DNA of 44,157 bases, from assembly GCA_028727785.1 (NCBI GenBank), contig JAQYNQ010000038.1, positions 1 to 44,157 of the forward strand. Reading direction: 5' to 3'. Positions 17,450 to 25,463 of the stretch are shown here, piece by piece. The notes under the pieces are model-generated. The model searched no databases. It worked only from the letters and a program-made list of their open reading frames with translations, and had not been told where the DNA came from. Position 1 is the first letter of the stretch. The number at the start of each line of letters is the position of its first letter. Position numbers and translations under genes: made by a program. Source of the DNA: Eubacteriaceae bacterium. Lineage in GTDB: Bacteria; Bacillota; Clostridia; Peptostreptococcales; Anaerovoracaceae.

Positions 17450-19402
17450 ATGAGTGAGGAAAAGAACGTAAACGTTAACCCGGAAGCTGAAGAGCTTACG
17501 GAAGAAAACATCAGTGAACAAAGAAAGATCAGAAGAGAAAAGCTGAAGAAGCTTCAGGAAGCCGGAAGAAATCCTTTTGTTCATGAAACATGGGATGTAA
17601 CTGCACACAGCATGGATATCAAGGATAACTTTGATGCTATGGAAGACGAGGAAGTGTCATGTGCAGGAAGAATCATGGCTTTCAGACAGATGGGTAAGGC
17701 ATCTTTCATTGACATTCAGGATAAACAGGGTAGAATCCAGTGCTATGTAAGAAAAGACATGATTGGTGATGAAGAATACAGCTGGTTTAAGACTTATGAC
17801 ATCGGTGATATCGTAGGTGTTGAAGGTACAGTATTCAAGACTAAGCACGGTGAAGTATCCATTAAGGTTGAAAAAGTTGTACTTCTTTCCAAATCACTAC
17901 AGGTTCTTCCAAATAAATGGCATGGATTAAAGGATACGGACATCAGATACAGACAGAGATATACTGACCTTATCATGAATCCTGAAGTAAGAGAAACATT
18001 CTACAAGAGATCTAAGATTATTCATGAAATCAAGAGAGTTCTTGAAGAAGACTACGGATATCTTGAAGTAGACACTCCTATTCTTACTCCAATTGCAGGT
18101 GGTGCTGCAGCAAGACCTTTTGAAACTCATCACAACACATTAAACATGGATCTTAAGATGAGAATTTCCAACGAATTATATCTGAAGAGACTTATCGTTG
18201 GCGGTCTGGACAGAGTTTACGAAATGGGTAAGATGTTCAGAAATGAAGGTATGGACAGAAACCACAACCCTGAATTTACTTCCATGGAATGTTACATGGC
18301 ATATGGTAACATGGAATCAACTATGGACGTAACTGAACAGGTTGTATATAAGGCAGCTTTAGCTGTTAACGGCTCACCAATTATCAAATATCAGGGCAAG
18401 GAATTCGATGTAACTCCTCCTTGGAGAAGATTAAACATGGCTGATGCTGTAAAGGAAATCACAGGCGTTGATTTCGCTAAAATTGATACTGACGAAGAAG
18501 CTAGAGAAGCTGCTGCCGCTTACGGTATGGATGCTGAAGAAATCAAGGATTATACTAGAGGTAAGCTGATTGCTGAAATGTTCGAAGAATACTGCGAAGA
18601 CGTTCCCGGATACTTAGACGGCCCTGTTTTCGTTATCGGACATCCGGTTGAAATTTCTCCTCTTGCTAAGAGAGACCCTGAAGATCCAAGAATCACAAGA
18701 AGATTCGAAGCTTACATCAACTGCTGGGAAATCGCTAATGCATTCTCCGAGTTAAACGATCCTATCGACCAGTACGAAAGATTCGTTGAACAGCAGGCTC
18801 AACTTGATTCAGGTGAAGACGATGAAGCTCATCCAATGGATATGGACTTCGTAAATGCTCTTGAAGTAGGTCTTCCTCCAACAGGTGGACTTGGAATCGG
18901 TATCGACCGTGTAATCATGCTGATTACCGACTCTCCAAGCATCAGAGATATTATCCTGTTCCCGACTATGAAGCCTGAAAAGAAGGGTGGAGTAAAGGCT
19001 GCTGAGGAAAAGAGAGTTCAGATTACTGACAAGACTAAGATTGAAGTTGAACCTTTATTCGAGGAATATGTAGACTTCGACTCATTCTCAGCATGCGATT
19101 TCAGAGCTGTAAAGATCAAGAAGTGCGAAGCTGTTCCTAAGAGCAAGAAGCTTCTGAAGTTCGTTCTTAACGACGGTTCCGGCACTGACAGAATCATTCT
19201 ATCAGGTATTCACGATTACTATGAACCTGAAGAGCTTGTTGGAAAGACTGCAGTTGCAATCACAAACCTTCCGCCAAGAAAGATGATGGGTGAGGAATCC
19301 AACGGTATGCTTCTGTCATGCGTAAACAACTACGATGGCAAGGAAATGCTGAACTTCATCCTGTTAGACGATGCAATTCCAGCAGGAGCAAAGGTTTACT
19401 AA
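17450..19402 (+). CDS. lysS: Class II lysyl-tRNA synthetase with C-terminal tRNA-binding domain
   Basis: Charges tRNA-Lys. Residues about 1-530 form the standard enzyme: an OB-fold anticodon domain (KASFIDIQDKQGRIQCYV region), motif 2 FRNEGMDRNHNPEFT and motif 3 GLGIGIDRVIMLITDSPSIR. Usual LysRS length is about 490-500 residues, but this one is 650. The extra C-terminal part (about 535-650) resembles the EMAP II/Trbp111-type OB fold at the end of many MetRS proteins, with FDSFSACDFRAVKIKKCEAV, SKKLLKFVLNDG, SGIHDYY and MGEESNGMLLSC. It probably raises affinity for tRNA. It is co-transcribed with greA and followed by a terminator. Identity is certain; the added domain is called from recognisable motifs. 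Confidence 0.96.
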   Translation: MSEEKNVNVNPEAEELTEENISEQRKIRREKLKKLQEAGRNPFVHETWDVTAHSMDIKDNFDAMEDEEVSCAGRIMAFRQMGKASFIDIQDKQGRIQCYVRKDMIGDEEYSWFKTYDIGDIVGVEGTVFKTKHGEVSIKVEKVVLLSKSLQVLPNKWHGLKDTDIRYRQRYTDLIMNPEVRETFYKRSKIIHEIKRVLEEDYGYLEVDTPILTPIAGGAAARPFETHHNTLNMDLKMRISNELYLKRLIVGGLDRVYEMGKMFRNEGMDRNHNPEFTSMECYMAYGNMESTMDVTEQVVYKAALAVNGSPIIKYQGKEFDVTPPWRRLNMADAVKEITGVDFAKIDTDEEAREAAAAYGMDAEEIKDYTRGKLIAEMFEEYCEDVPGYLDGPVFVIGHPVEISPLAKRDPEDPRITRRFEAYINCWEIANAFSELNDPIDQYERFVEQQAQLDSGEDDEAHPMDMDFVNALEVGLPPTGGLGIGIDRVIMLITDSPSIRDIILFPTMKPEKKGGVKAAEEKRVQITDKTKIEVEPLFEEYVDFDSFSACDFRAVKIKKCEAVPKSKKLLKFVLNDGSGTDRIILSGIHDYYEPEELVGKTAVAITNLPPRKMMGEESNGMLLSCVNNYDGKEMLNFILLDDAIPAGAKVY

Positions 19403-19435
19403 TATCCTTAAAAATATAAATAAAATGCATAATTG

Positions 19436-19461
19436 GACCCGGTGATGAGCCGGGTCTTTTT
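19436..19461 (+). terminator. Intrinsic terminator of greA-lysS
   Basis: GACCCGG (19436-19442), a 7-base loop, CCGGGTC (19450-19456), then five T. Confidence 0.9.
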
Positions 19462-20000
19462 GTTGTGGGATGGGCGGTACGGCTCGGGAAGTATGGAATT
19501 TTGTGGTGGAATGCCCGATTTCACTTGGTTTACGCTGAATGGGACGCGAAAACGGCCTCTTATTATCGAATAATATGTTTCGGGGCGCTTCAGCATCATA
19601 TGTTCTTATGGCATCATTCTGCCTATGAATTCTTATTCACAATCAATTGTTTTTATTACAGCATTTTTCCCTTAATTTACCATCTAAGCCTTTATCAAGC
19701 TGTTATCTTATTGCATTACATCAAAATTAAAGCATAAATAATTCCCTGTGCTGCGTTTGTTGTACATTATCAAAGGCTGTTCCTGCGAAACCATGAAGTT
19801 TCACGGCCTATTTTTTAAAAATAAATCAAACAAGGGCATTTAGGCGGCCCAACTATAGAATATTGCTCTTCATCGGGCGCCAGGACAATAATCTATCATT
19901 ATTCACGACGAAGATCGTCGGTAGCGGATGACACGTGTGCAAATGAATCGCCGATTTTATGTAATTATTTGATGTTTCCATTAATACGCTTTTAGGTTCA
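19462..20000. other. Gene-poor stretch, no convincing gene
   Basis: About 540 bp after the lysS terminator. Open frames exist on both strands (for example 19465-19737 plus) but they lack a ribosome site, a recognisable domain and protein-like composition. A weak GAAAC/GTTTC hairpin followed by T-rich sequence lies near 19793-19816. Together with the broken gene immediately downstream, this looks like decaying accessory DNA. Confidence 0.5.
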
Positions 20001-20258
20001 CCAAGGCAACTGATTTGCCAATGTTGCGGTATGCCACTTGACGACTCTACGATTGGCAAAGAAACAGATGGTGCTTTCAATGAAGAATATTGCAAGTGAT
20101 GCTATGTGGACGGAAAGTATACATACAATAATATTGATGATCTGATTAACTTTTGCTCTGAACATATGGCAAATGAAAACTGGTCATCAGAGCAAGTACG
20201 ATCATATATGTCGGATATGTTACCCAAATTGAATTACTGGAAACAGTCAAACAAGTAA
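20001..20258 (+). pseudogene. Broken zinc-ribbon protein gene (PF12674-like)
   Basis: Reading in frame from 20007 gives QLICQCCGMPL, an acidic linker, EYCK, an in-frame TGA (20097-20099), then CYVDGKYTYNN, a helical part with NFCSEHMANENWSSEQVRSYM and a C-terminal LPKLNYWKQSNK ending at TAA 20256-20258. The four-cysteine ribbon CQCC...YC-x-x-C and the LPKL-x-x-W ending match the small putative zinc-ribbon family. Trp is common at the position where the TGA stands, so a TGG to TGA change is the simplest explanation. No in-frame ATG with a ribosome site is visible upstream of the first cysteines, so the 5' end is decayed as well. Other genes here use TGA as a normal stop, so a changed code is not supported. 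Confidence 0.75.
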
Positions 20259-20385
20259 TGCAGCCGGAAACCCACATAATTCCATGCGTCGCTATATTAC
20301 TGGCTATTTTGCCATCCAAGCGACGCGATTTGTCATCAAAACCATAATAATAGGCTCCGCACCATTTTCTTTGACTAAGCGAAAT
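20259..20385. other. Intergenic spacer with an inverted repeat
   Basis: GCGTCGC near 20287 and GCGACGC near 20320 form a 7-bp inverted repeat with a 28-base loop. There is no T-run, and I see no gene here. Confidence 0.35.
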
Positions 20386-20838
20386 CTATTGATGGATATA
20401 CATTCTTGCCATGCCGGATTCGCCATTGCACTGTACCATACACAAAAACTCCCAGCCGTATCTTTCATAAAAACCGGTATGATCCGTGACCAGATAAATA
20501 GGTGAAATACCTTTGGATTTCATATCCTCGACAACTATATTGAGCAGATGACCTGCTATTCCTTTGCATCGGTAGTCTTTTTCTGTATAGACTGCACAGA
20601 CGTTTGGGGTAAGGTCCTTCCTGTTATGGAAATCATTTTCGATTACTCCCATACCGCCGACAATTTTGTCACCGTACATGCAGAGATACCAACCGTATTC
20701 TGTTTCTTTTTTCAGATAAGCCTCCATACATTCCAGATAGGCTTCCGTTGGAACGCCCCATTTACAATGGAACCACTCTGCCGCACTATTCTTTAATTCC
20801 GCTCTGTCTCTCAATGTTATATAGTCAAGACTTTTCAT
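20386..20838 (-). CDS. GNAT-family N-acetyltransferase
   Basis: A 150-residue single-domain acetyltransferase using acetyl-CoA. The pyrophosphate-binding loop appears as YRCKGIAGHLLNIVV (motif A, Q/R-x-x-G-x-G/A) after the beta strand NVCAVYTEKD, and the C-terminal TGFYERYGWEFL is the usual motif B. The ribosome site GAGGGGG precedes the ATG. It is convergent with the broken zinc-ribbon gene and divergent from the TetR gene, and no partner gene indicates its substrate. Small-molecule or protein acetylation cannot be told apart. Confidence 0.88.
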   Translation of the reverse strand: MKSLDYITLRDRAELKNSAAEWFHCKWGVPTEAYLECMEAYLKKETEYGWYLCMYGDKIVGGMGVIENDFHNRKDLTPNVCAVYTEKDYRCKGIAGHLLNIVVEDMKSKGISPIYLVTDHTGFYERYGWEFLCMVQCNGESGMARMYIHQ

Positions 20839-20949
20839 CTACAACCCCCTCACAAATATACCCGCCGTAAATCAGCGTTTACACCATGTGCAAAGAACTT
20901 AACGATTCTCCAGACGCAATGCATGTTGCATAGATTTTTATATAAGCAA

Positions 20950-20978
20950 TTGACATCAGATGTCACAAATGGTAATAT
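20950..20978 (+). promoter_or_regulatory. Promoter of the tetR-hypB-oxidoreductase-hypA operon
   Basis: TTGACA (20950-20955), 17 bp, TAATAT (20973-20978), about 55 bp before the TetR start at 21034. Confidence 0.75.
20951..20965. promoter_or_regulatory. Palindromic operator overlapping the -35 box
   Basis: TGACATCAGATGTCA is a perfect 7-bp inverted repeat around a central A. It overlaps the -35 hexamer and the spacer of the promoter that drives the TetR gene, the classical position for an autorepressor site. Confidence 0.65.
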
Positions 20979-21033
20979 CAAGGAAACTGGGAAACTGAAT
21001 TTGGTTTACGGGTTTCCGCGTGGAGGAAATATC

Positions 21034-21597
21034 ATGAAAGAACTGAGAGAGAGGATTATTGATGTTGCCATTGAAGAATTCACTCGGGGCGGACTGAAAT
21101 TCACTATGAGTGATGTGGCGAAGAATCTTGGGATCAGTAAAAAGACAATATATACTGTTTTCGAGAGCAAACAGGAGGTACTGATCGGGATAGCTGACCG
21201 TTATACTGGAGATTTTCGTAAAATGCAGGAAGAACTGGAGGCAGATGATGATTTGACAGCAGTTCAGAAGCTGGAAAAACTTCTGTGTGCACTGCCAGAA
21301 AAGTACTATAACATCGGGCTTAACCGGATTTATGAGTTGTCGGAGAAGTACCCCGGACCATATAAGTATCTGATGACATCAGTTAATCATGGCTGGGAAC
21401 TGGCGGAGAAATATCTTAAAAAGGGAATCGAAGAAGGAGAGATTCAGAAAGTATCAATTCCGGTTGTAATGTCAATGGTAAAAGGTACAGTGCTCTGCTT
21501 TATGGAAAGTAGTATTCTGTATGAAAACAAGCTGACATATGAACAGGGGAAACTGGAAATGGTAAGAATACTGATGAAAGGAATTGAAGTCAAGTGA
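21034..21597 (+). CDS. TetR/AcrR-family transcriptional regulator
   Basis: A 187-residue repressor. The N-terminal helix-turn-helix covers about 1-50 and includes FTMSDVAKNLGISKKTIYTVFESKQEVL; the remainder is an all-helical ligand or dimer domain with no recognisable subfamily. The start at 21034 is chosen because TGGAGGA lies just upstream; an upstream ATG at 20923 would place the promoter and palindrome inside the gene. It overlaps hypB by 4 bp (GTGA), so it is the first gene of the operon and probably senses a condition that calls for the downstream redox genes. The effector is unknown. Confidence 0.92.
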   Translation: MKELRERIIDVAIEEFTRGGLKFTMSDVAKNLGISKKTIYTVFESKQEVLIGIADRYTGDFRKMQEELEADDDLTAVQKLEKLLCALPEKYYNIGLNRIYELSEKYPGPYKYLMTSVNHGWELAEKYLKKGIEEGEIQKVSIPVVMSMVKGTVLCFMESSILYENKLTYEQGKLEMVRILMKGIEVK

Positions 21598-22265
21598 AGG
21601 ATGTAAGAATCATTGAGATCAAGGAAAGTGTGTTTGCCGATAATGACAGGCAGGCAGAGGCCCTTAGAAGCAGCCTGAAGGAAAAAGGTGTATTTCTTTT
21701 AAATCTGATGTCCTCTCCGGGTTCGGGAAAGACAACAACCCTTACAGGGACCATAGCTGCACTGAAGGACAGTCTGCGTATAGGGGTCATGGAAGCGGAT
21801 ATTGACTCAGATGTAGATGCGAAAACTATTGCTGAGACCGGTGCAAAGACAGTTCAGCTGCATACAGGCGGTATGTGTCATCTTGATGCAGAGATGACAA
21901 GACAAGGGCTCGATGCACTTGGAATAGACGATGTAGATCTGGCAATCCTTGAGAATGTAGGAAATCTTGTATGTCCGGCTGAGTTTGATACAGGGGCAGT
22001 TATGAATGTAATGATTCTTTCTGTTCCCGAAGGTCATGACAAGCCGCTTAAGTATCCGCTGATGTTTGAAGTGTGTGACGCTGTTCTTATAAACAAGATT
22101 GATGTACTGCCATACTTTGATTTCGACATGGAACTTGTGAAAGAGTACATCCATATGAGAAACCCAAAGGCAGATATATTCCCAATCAGTGCGAAGACAG
22201 GTGAGGGAATGGGAGAATGGACAGAATGGCTGAGCAGACAGGCTGCTGAGTGGAAGTGTAAATGA
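21594..22265 (+). CDS. hypB: HypB-type nickel-insertion GTPase
   Basis: A SIMIBI-class GTPase that delivers nickel with HypA. The P-loop SSPGSGKTT lies at 40-48, and the conserved metal-binding pair Cys95-His96 appears in GGMCHLDAEM. The GTP specificity segment NKIDVLPY and ENVGNLVCPAEFD are as in HypB. It lacks the His-rich N-terminal nickel store found in some HypB proteins. Start is GTG overlapping the TetR stop by 4 bp; AAAGGA precedes it. It is separated from hypA by the oxidoreductase gene. No NiFe hydrogenase or urease genes lie in the window, so its client is unknown. Confidence 0.93.
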   Translation: MKDVRIIEIKESVFADNDRQAEALRSSLKEKGVFLLNLMSSPGSGKTTTLTGTIAALKDSLRIGVMEADIDSDVDAKTIAETGAKTVQLHTGGMCHLDAEMTRQGLDALGIDDVDLAILENVGNLVCPAEFDTGAVMNVMILSVPEGHDKPLKYPLMFEVCDAVLINKIDVLPYFDFDMELVKEYIHMRNPKADIFPISAKTGEGMGEWTEWLSRQAAEWKCK

Positions 22266-22281
22266 TAAAGGGAGATAAGCG

Positions 22282-25068
22282 ATGAAAAAGGAACTGGATA
22301 AAGAACTGTATCCGGACTATGTCTATCCGGTGTTTAAGCCTGATTTAGGTGAACCTTTTCGCGAGCCTATTGCGAAATTAGGTAAAAAAATCACGGACCG
22401 TATCCCGCAGAAACTGGGACTGAAAAAGATTACAAAAAATGATCCGGAATACTGGGGACTTGCCGGCGTGCTGACTGATGAAGAGGCGGAGCTGGCATAT
22501 AAGCTGGGCGTAAGAAAGCCGAAGACACTACCGGAAATTGTTAAGATTTCCGGAATGGTAGAAAAGGAATGCGAGGCACTGCTGGAAGAGATGTCCCGCA
22601 AAGGTATTCTGGAATATAACTGGGAGAATGATGCCCACGAAAAGCAGTATGTTCTGCCTATGTATGTGCCGGGGTGTGCAGAATTCTTTAATATGAATGC
22701 AAGCATTCTTAAGTCTAATCCTGAGATGGGAACTTTCTTTGAGCATATGTCACGTCTGCCCCTGGAGAAAATTACACCTTTCGTGCCAGAGGGCGGTGCA
22801 GGTATCGGAATGCATGTAATACCGGTTGAAAAGGCGATTGAGATGGAAAACGAATCCATAGATCTGGAGCACATATCATACTGGCTGGATAAATACGACG
22901 GCAAATACGCTGCCAGTCCTTGCTCCTGCAGACGCTCACGTCTGACTCACGATGAAGGCTGTGCTGACGATCCGGAAGGATGGTGCATTGCTGTGGGCGA
23001 TATGGCAGATTATGTTGTTGAGACACAGAAGGACGGCCGCTACATTTCAAGGGAAGAGGCGCTGGATATATTCCGGCAGGCCGAAGACAACGGATTCGTA
23101 CATCAGATTACAAATATTGATGGGGCACACAAGATTTTTGCCATATGTAACTGTAATGTCAATGTATGTTATGCACTGCGTACTTCACAGCTGTTTAACA
23201 CTCCTAATATGTCACGTTCAGCCTACATTGCCGATGTGGATAAAAAGAAATGTGTTGCCTGCGGAAAATGTGTGGAGAGTTGTCCTGCCGGTGCAGTAAA
23301 GCTTGGACAAAAGCTTTGCGATAAGGAAGGCTGTGAGATTACATATCCAAAGATGCCGCTGCCGACAGAGCAGCCATGGGGAGAGCATATGTGGTCTCAT
23401 AACTACAGAGATACTAACAGAATCAACTGCTATGACACGGGAACATCACCATGCAAGACTGCATGTCCTGCTCATATCGCGGTGCAGGGATATCTTCAGC
23501 TTGCCAAGGAAGGCCGCTATGATGAAGCTCTGGCACTGATTAAGAAGGATAATCCGCTGCCTGCCGTATGTGGCCATGTGTGCAACAGGCGCTGTGAGGA
23601 CGCCTGCACCAGAGGAGAAATCGATGAGGCGGTTGCAATAGATGAGGTCAAGCGTTTTGTTGCAGAAAGAGATCTGAATGCAGAAACACGCTATATTCCT
23701 AAGCCTGTCATTCCGTCACTGCGCGGTGGTTTCAGCGAAAAAATTGCAATAATCGGAGCCGGGCCTGCAGGTCTTTCCTGTGCATATTATCTGGCTCTGA
23801 CAGGATATAAGCCGACTGTATTCGAGAAGAGTGAGGAACCGGGAGGCATGTTGCGTTACGGTATTCCATCATACAAGCTGGAGAAGGATCTTCTGGCAGC
23901 AGAAATTGATGTAATTCGTGAAATGGGCGTAGAAATTCGCTGCGGTGTGGAAGTTGGTAAGGATATTACAATTGAAGAACTCAGAGAACAGGGATATAAA
24001 GGTTTCTATGCAGCTATAGGCTGTCAGAGAGGAAGGAAACCGGGTATAACAGGAGAAAACGCTGAGGGTGCTTATACTGCAGTAGATTTTCTGAAAGAAG
24101 CAGGAGCTAAGGAAAGTTTTGATTTAGAAGGCGATGTTGTTGTTATCGGCGGCGGTAACGTGGCAATAGATGCAGCAAGAGTCAGCACACGCTGTACAGA
24201 TGCGAAGGTTTCTATGTTCTGCCTTGAACAGAAGAGTGATATGCCTGCAAGTGAAGAGGAGATTGCTGAGGCACAGGAAGAAGGAATTGAAATAAACTGT
24301 GGCTGGGGACCAAAAGAGATTATAGAAGAAAACGGTCATGTGAGCGGAATTGTATTCAAAAAATGCGTACGTGTATTTGACGAACAGGGCAGATTTTCAC
24401 CGGAATATGATGAAGATGATACTGTGACAGTGGAATGCAGCCATGTGATTTTCTCCGTTGGACAGACAATAGAATGGGGAAGCATGCTGGATAATCTGCA
24501 TGTGGCGCTTCGACCAAATGGCAGTGTACTCGCTGACAGGCTGACTTATCAGACATCAGAGCCGGATATATTCGCCGGCGGGGATGTTTACACTGGTCCT
24601 AAATTTGCAATAGATGCTATTGCGGCCGGAAGAGAGGGAGCTATATCACTGCATAGATATGTCCATGAGCATTGCACACTGACTATCGGCAGAAATCGCC
24701 GTGATTATATTGAACTTGATAAGGGAAATATAAAAGTGGACACCTATGACGAATCAAAGCGTCAGATTCCACCAAAGGCAGATGTAAATAAGCAGGCAGA
24801 AACCTTCCGTGATTTGTCTTCAAGCTTAACAGAAGAACAGATCAGGAAAGAAACATCACGCTGTCTGTCATGCGGTGCTTCTGTGGTAGATTCCAACAAA
24901 TGTATCGGATGCGGGGTCTGCACAACGAAGTGTGTATTTGATGCAATTCACCTGCACAGAGAACTTCCGGGGGCTTCTGTTATGCGTTCGTCAGAGGAAA
25001 AACTGAAATATATTCTTCCGAATATGATTAAGCAGTCCATCAAAGTAAAATTCCGTAAAAAAGAATAG
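22282..25068 (+). CDS. Large FAD/NAD(P)-dependent Fe-S oxidoreductase (GltD-like core)
   Basis: A 928-residue soluble electron-transfer enzyme. Residues 1-210 include a winged-helix-like part (LTDEEAELAYKLGVRKPKTL) and a Cys-containing region PCSCRRSRL (Cys214, Cys216) with CNCNVNVC later. A ferredoxin motif CVACGKCVESCP starts at 324. From about 391 comes the Fer4_20 domain of glutamate synthase small subunits (CKTACP, CGHVCNRRCEDAC), then FAD-binding IIGAGPAGLSCAYY (about 490) and NAD(P)-binding VVIGGGNVAIDAAR (about 621). The end carries CLSC and CIGCGVCTTKC (874-884). It is therefore able to pass electrons between NAD(P)H and low-potential Fe-S partners. Its reaction is not recognised. 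It lies between hypB and hypA in one operon. Ribosome site GGGAG. Confidence 0.85.
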   Translation: MKKELDKELYPDYVYPVFKPDLGEPFREPIAKLGKKITDRIPQKLGLKKITKNDPEYWGLAGVLTDEEAELAYKLGVRKPKTLPEIVKISGMVEKECEALLEEMSRKGILEYNWENDAHEKQYVLPMYVPGCAEFFNMNASILKSNPEMGTFFEHMSRLPLEKITPFVPEGGAGIGMHVIPVEKAIEMENESIDLEHISYWLDKYDGKYAASPCSCRRSRLTHDEGCADDPEGWCIAVGDMADYVVETQKDGRYISREEALDIFRQAEDNGFVHQITNIDGAHKIFAICNCNVNVCYALRTSQLFNTPNMSRSAYIADVDKKKCVACGKCVESCPAGAVKLGQKLCDKEGCEITYPKMPLPTEQPWGEHMWSHNYRDTNRINCYDTGTSPCKTACPAHIAVQGYLQLAKEGRYDEALALIKKDNPLPAVCGHVCNRRCEDACTRGEIDEAVAIDEVKRFVAERDLNAETRYIPKPVIPSLRGGFSEKIAIIGAGPAGLSCAYYLALTGYKPTVFEKSEEPGGMLRYGIPSYKLEKDLLAAEIDVIREMGVEIRCGVEVGKDITIEELREQGYKGFYAAIGCQRGRKPGITGENAEGAYTAVDFLKEAGAKESFDLEGDVVVIGGGNVAIDAARVSTRCTDAKVSMFCLEQKSDMPASEEEIAEAQEEGIEINCGWGPKEIIEENGHVSGIVFKKCVRVFDEQGRFSPEYDEDDTVTVECSHVIFSVGQTIEWGSMLDNLHVALRPNGSVLADRLTYQTSEPDIFAGGDVYTGPKFAIDAIAAGREGAISLHRYVHEHCTLTIGRNRRDYIELDKGNIKVDTYDESKRQIPPKADVNKQAETFRDLSSSLTEEQIRKETSRCLSCGASVVDSNKCIGCGVCTTKCVFDAIHLHRELPGASVMRSSEEKLKYILPNMIKQSIKVKFRKKE

Positions 25069-25105
25069 GCGGCATGAGAAGGTTTTGGTGTAAAGGAGTT
25101 AAAAA

Positions 25106-25450
25106 ATGCATGAGCTTGGTGTAACCTTTCATATCATGGATCACGTGGAGAAGGTGGCTGCAGAAAATGAGGTATCTCGTGTTTGCAGGGTCACACTTGA
25201 GCTGGGTGAGGTCTCGACAGTAATTGAATCCTATCTGCAGAACTGCTGGGCGTGGGCTGCGAAGAAGCGCCCACTATTCAATGAATGTGAGCTGACTGTG
25301 GAGACTCTGCCTGCCATCACGTACTGTGAGGGCTGTGAAAAAACATATCCTACGGTACAGTACGGAAAAATCTGCCCTCATTGCGGCAGCGAACAGACTT
25401 ACCTGTTGCAGGGAAATGAGTTTAATATTAAGGAAATAGAAGTAGAATAG
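25106..25450 (+). CDS. hypA: HypA-type nickel metallochaperone
   Basis: A 114-residue nickel-binding accessory protein. It starts with MHE, whose His2 is the nickel ligand in HypA, and has the zinc site CEGC (74-77) and CPHC (90-93). Length and the motif VCRVTLELGEVSTV match HypA/HybF. AAGGAG precedes the ATG. Downstream of the oxidoreductase in the same direction, 37 bp away, and 13 bp before the membrane protein gene. The usual partners HypC-HypF are not in the window. Confidence 0.92.
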   Translation: MHELGVTFHIMDHVEKVAAENEVSRVCRVTLELGEVSTVIESYLQNCWAWAAKKRPLFNECELTVETLPAITYCEGCEKTYPTVQYGKICPHCGSEQTYLLQGNEFNIKEIEVE

Positions 25451-25463
25451 GAGGTAAATTTTT

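Noticed and set aside
19465..19737. A 90-codon plus-strand open frame after the lysS terminator
   Set aside because: No ribosome site, no recognisable domain, aromatic-rich random-looking composition and location in a decayed stretch.
20097..20099. Selenocysteine or TGA-as-Trp recoding in the zinc-ribbon gene
   Set aside because: Several neighbouring genes end with TGA, Trp is coded by TGG throughout, and the gene also lacks a usable start.
20923..21033. Longer TetR start at 20923
   Set aside because: It would put a strong promoter and palindromic operator inside the coding region; the start at 21034 has a good ribosome site and the normal TetR N-terminus.
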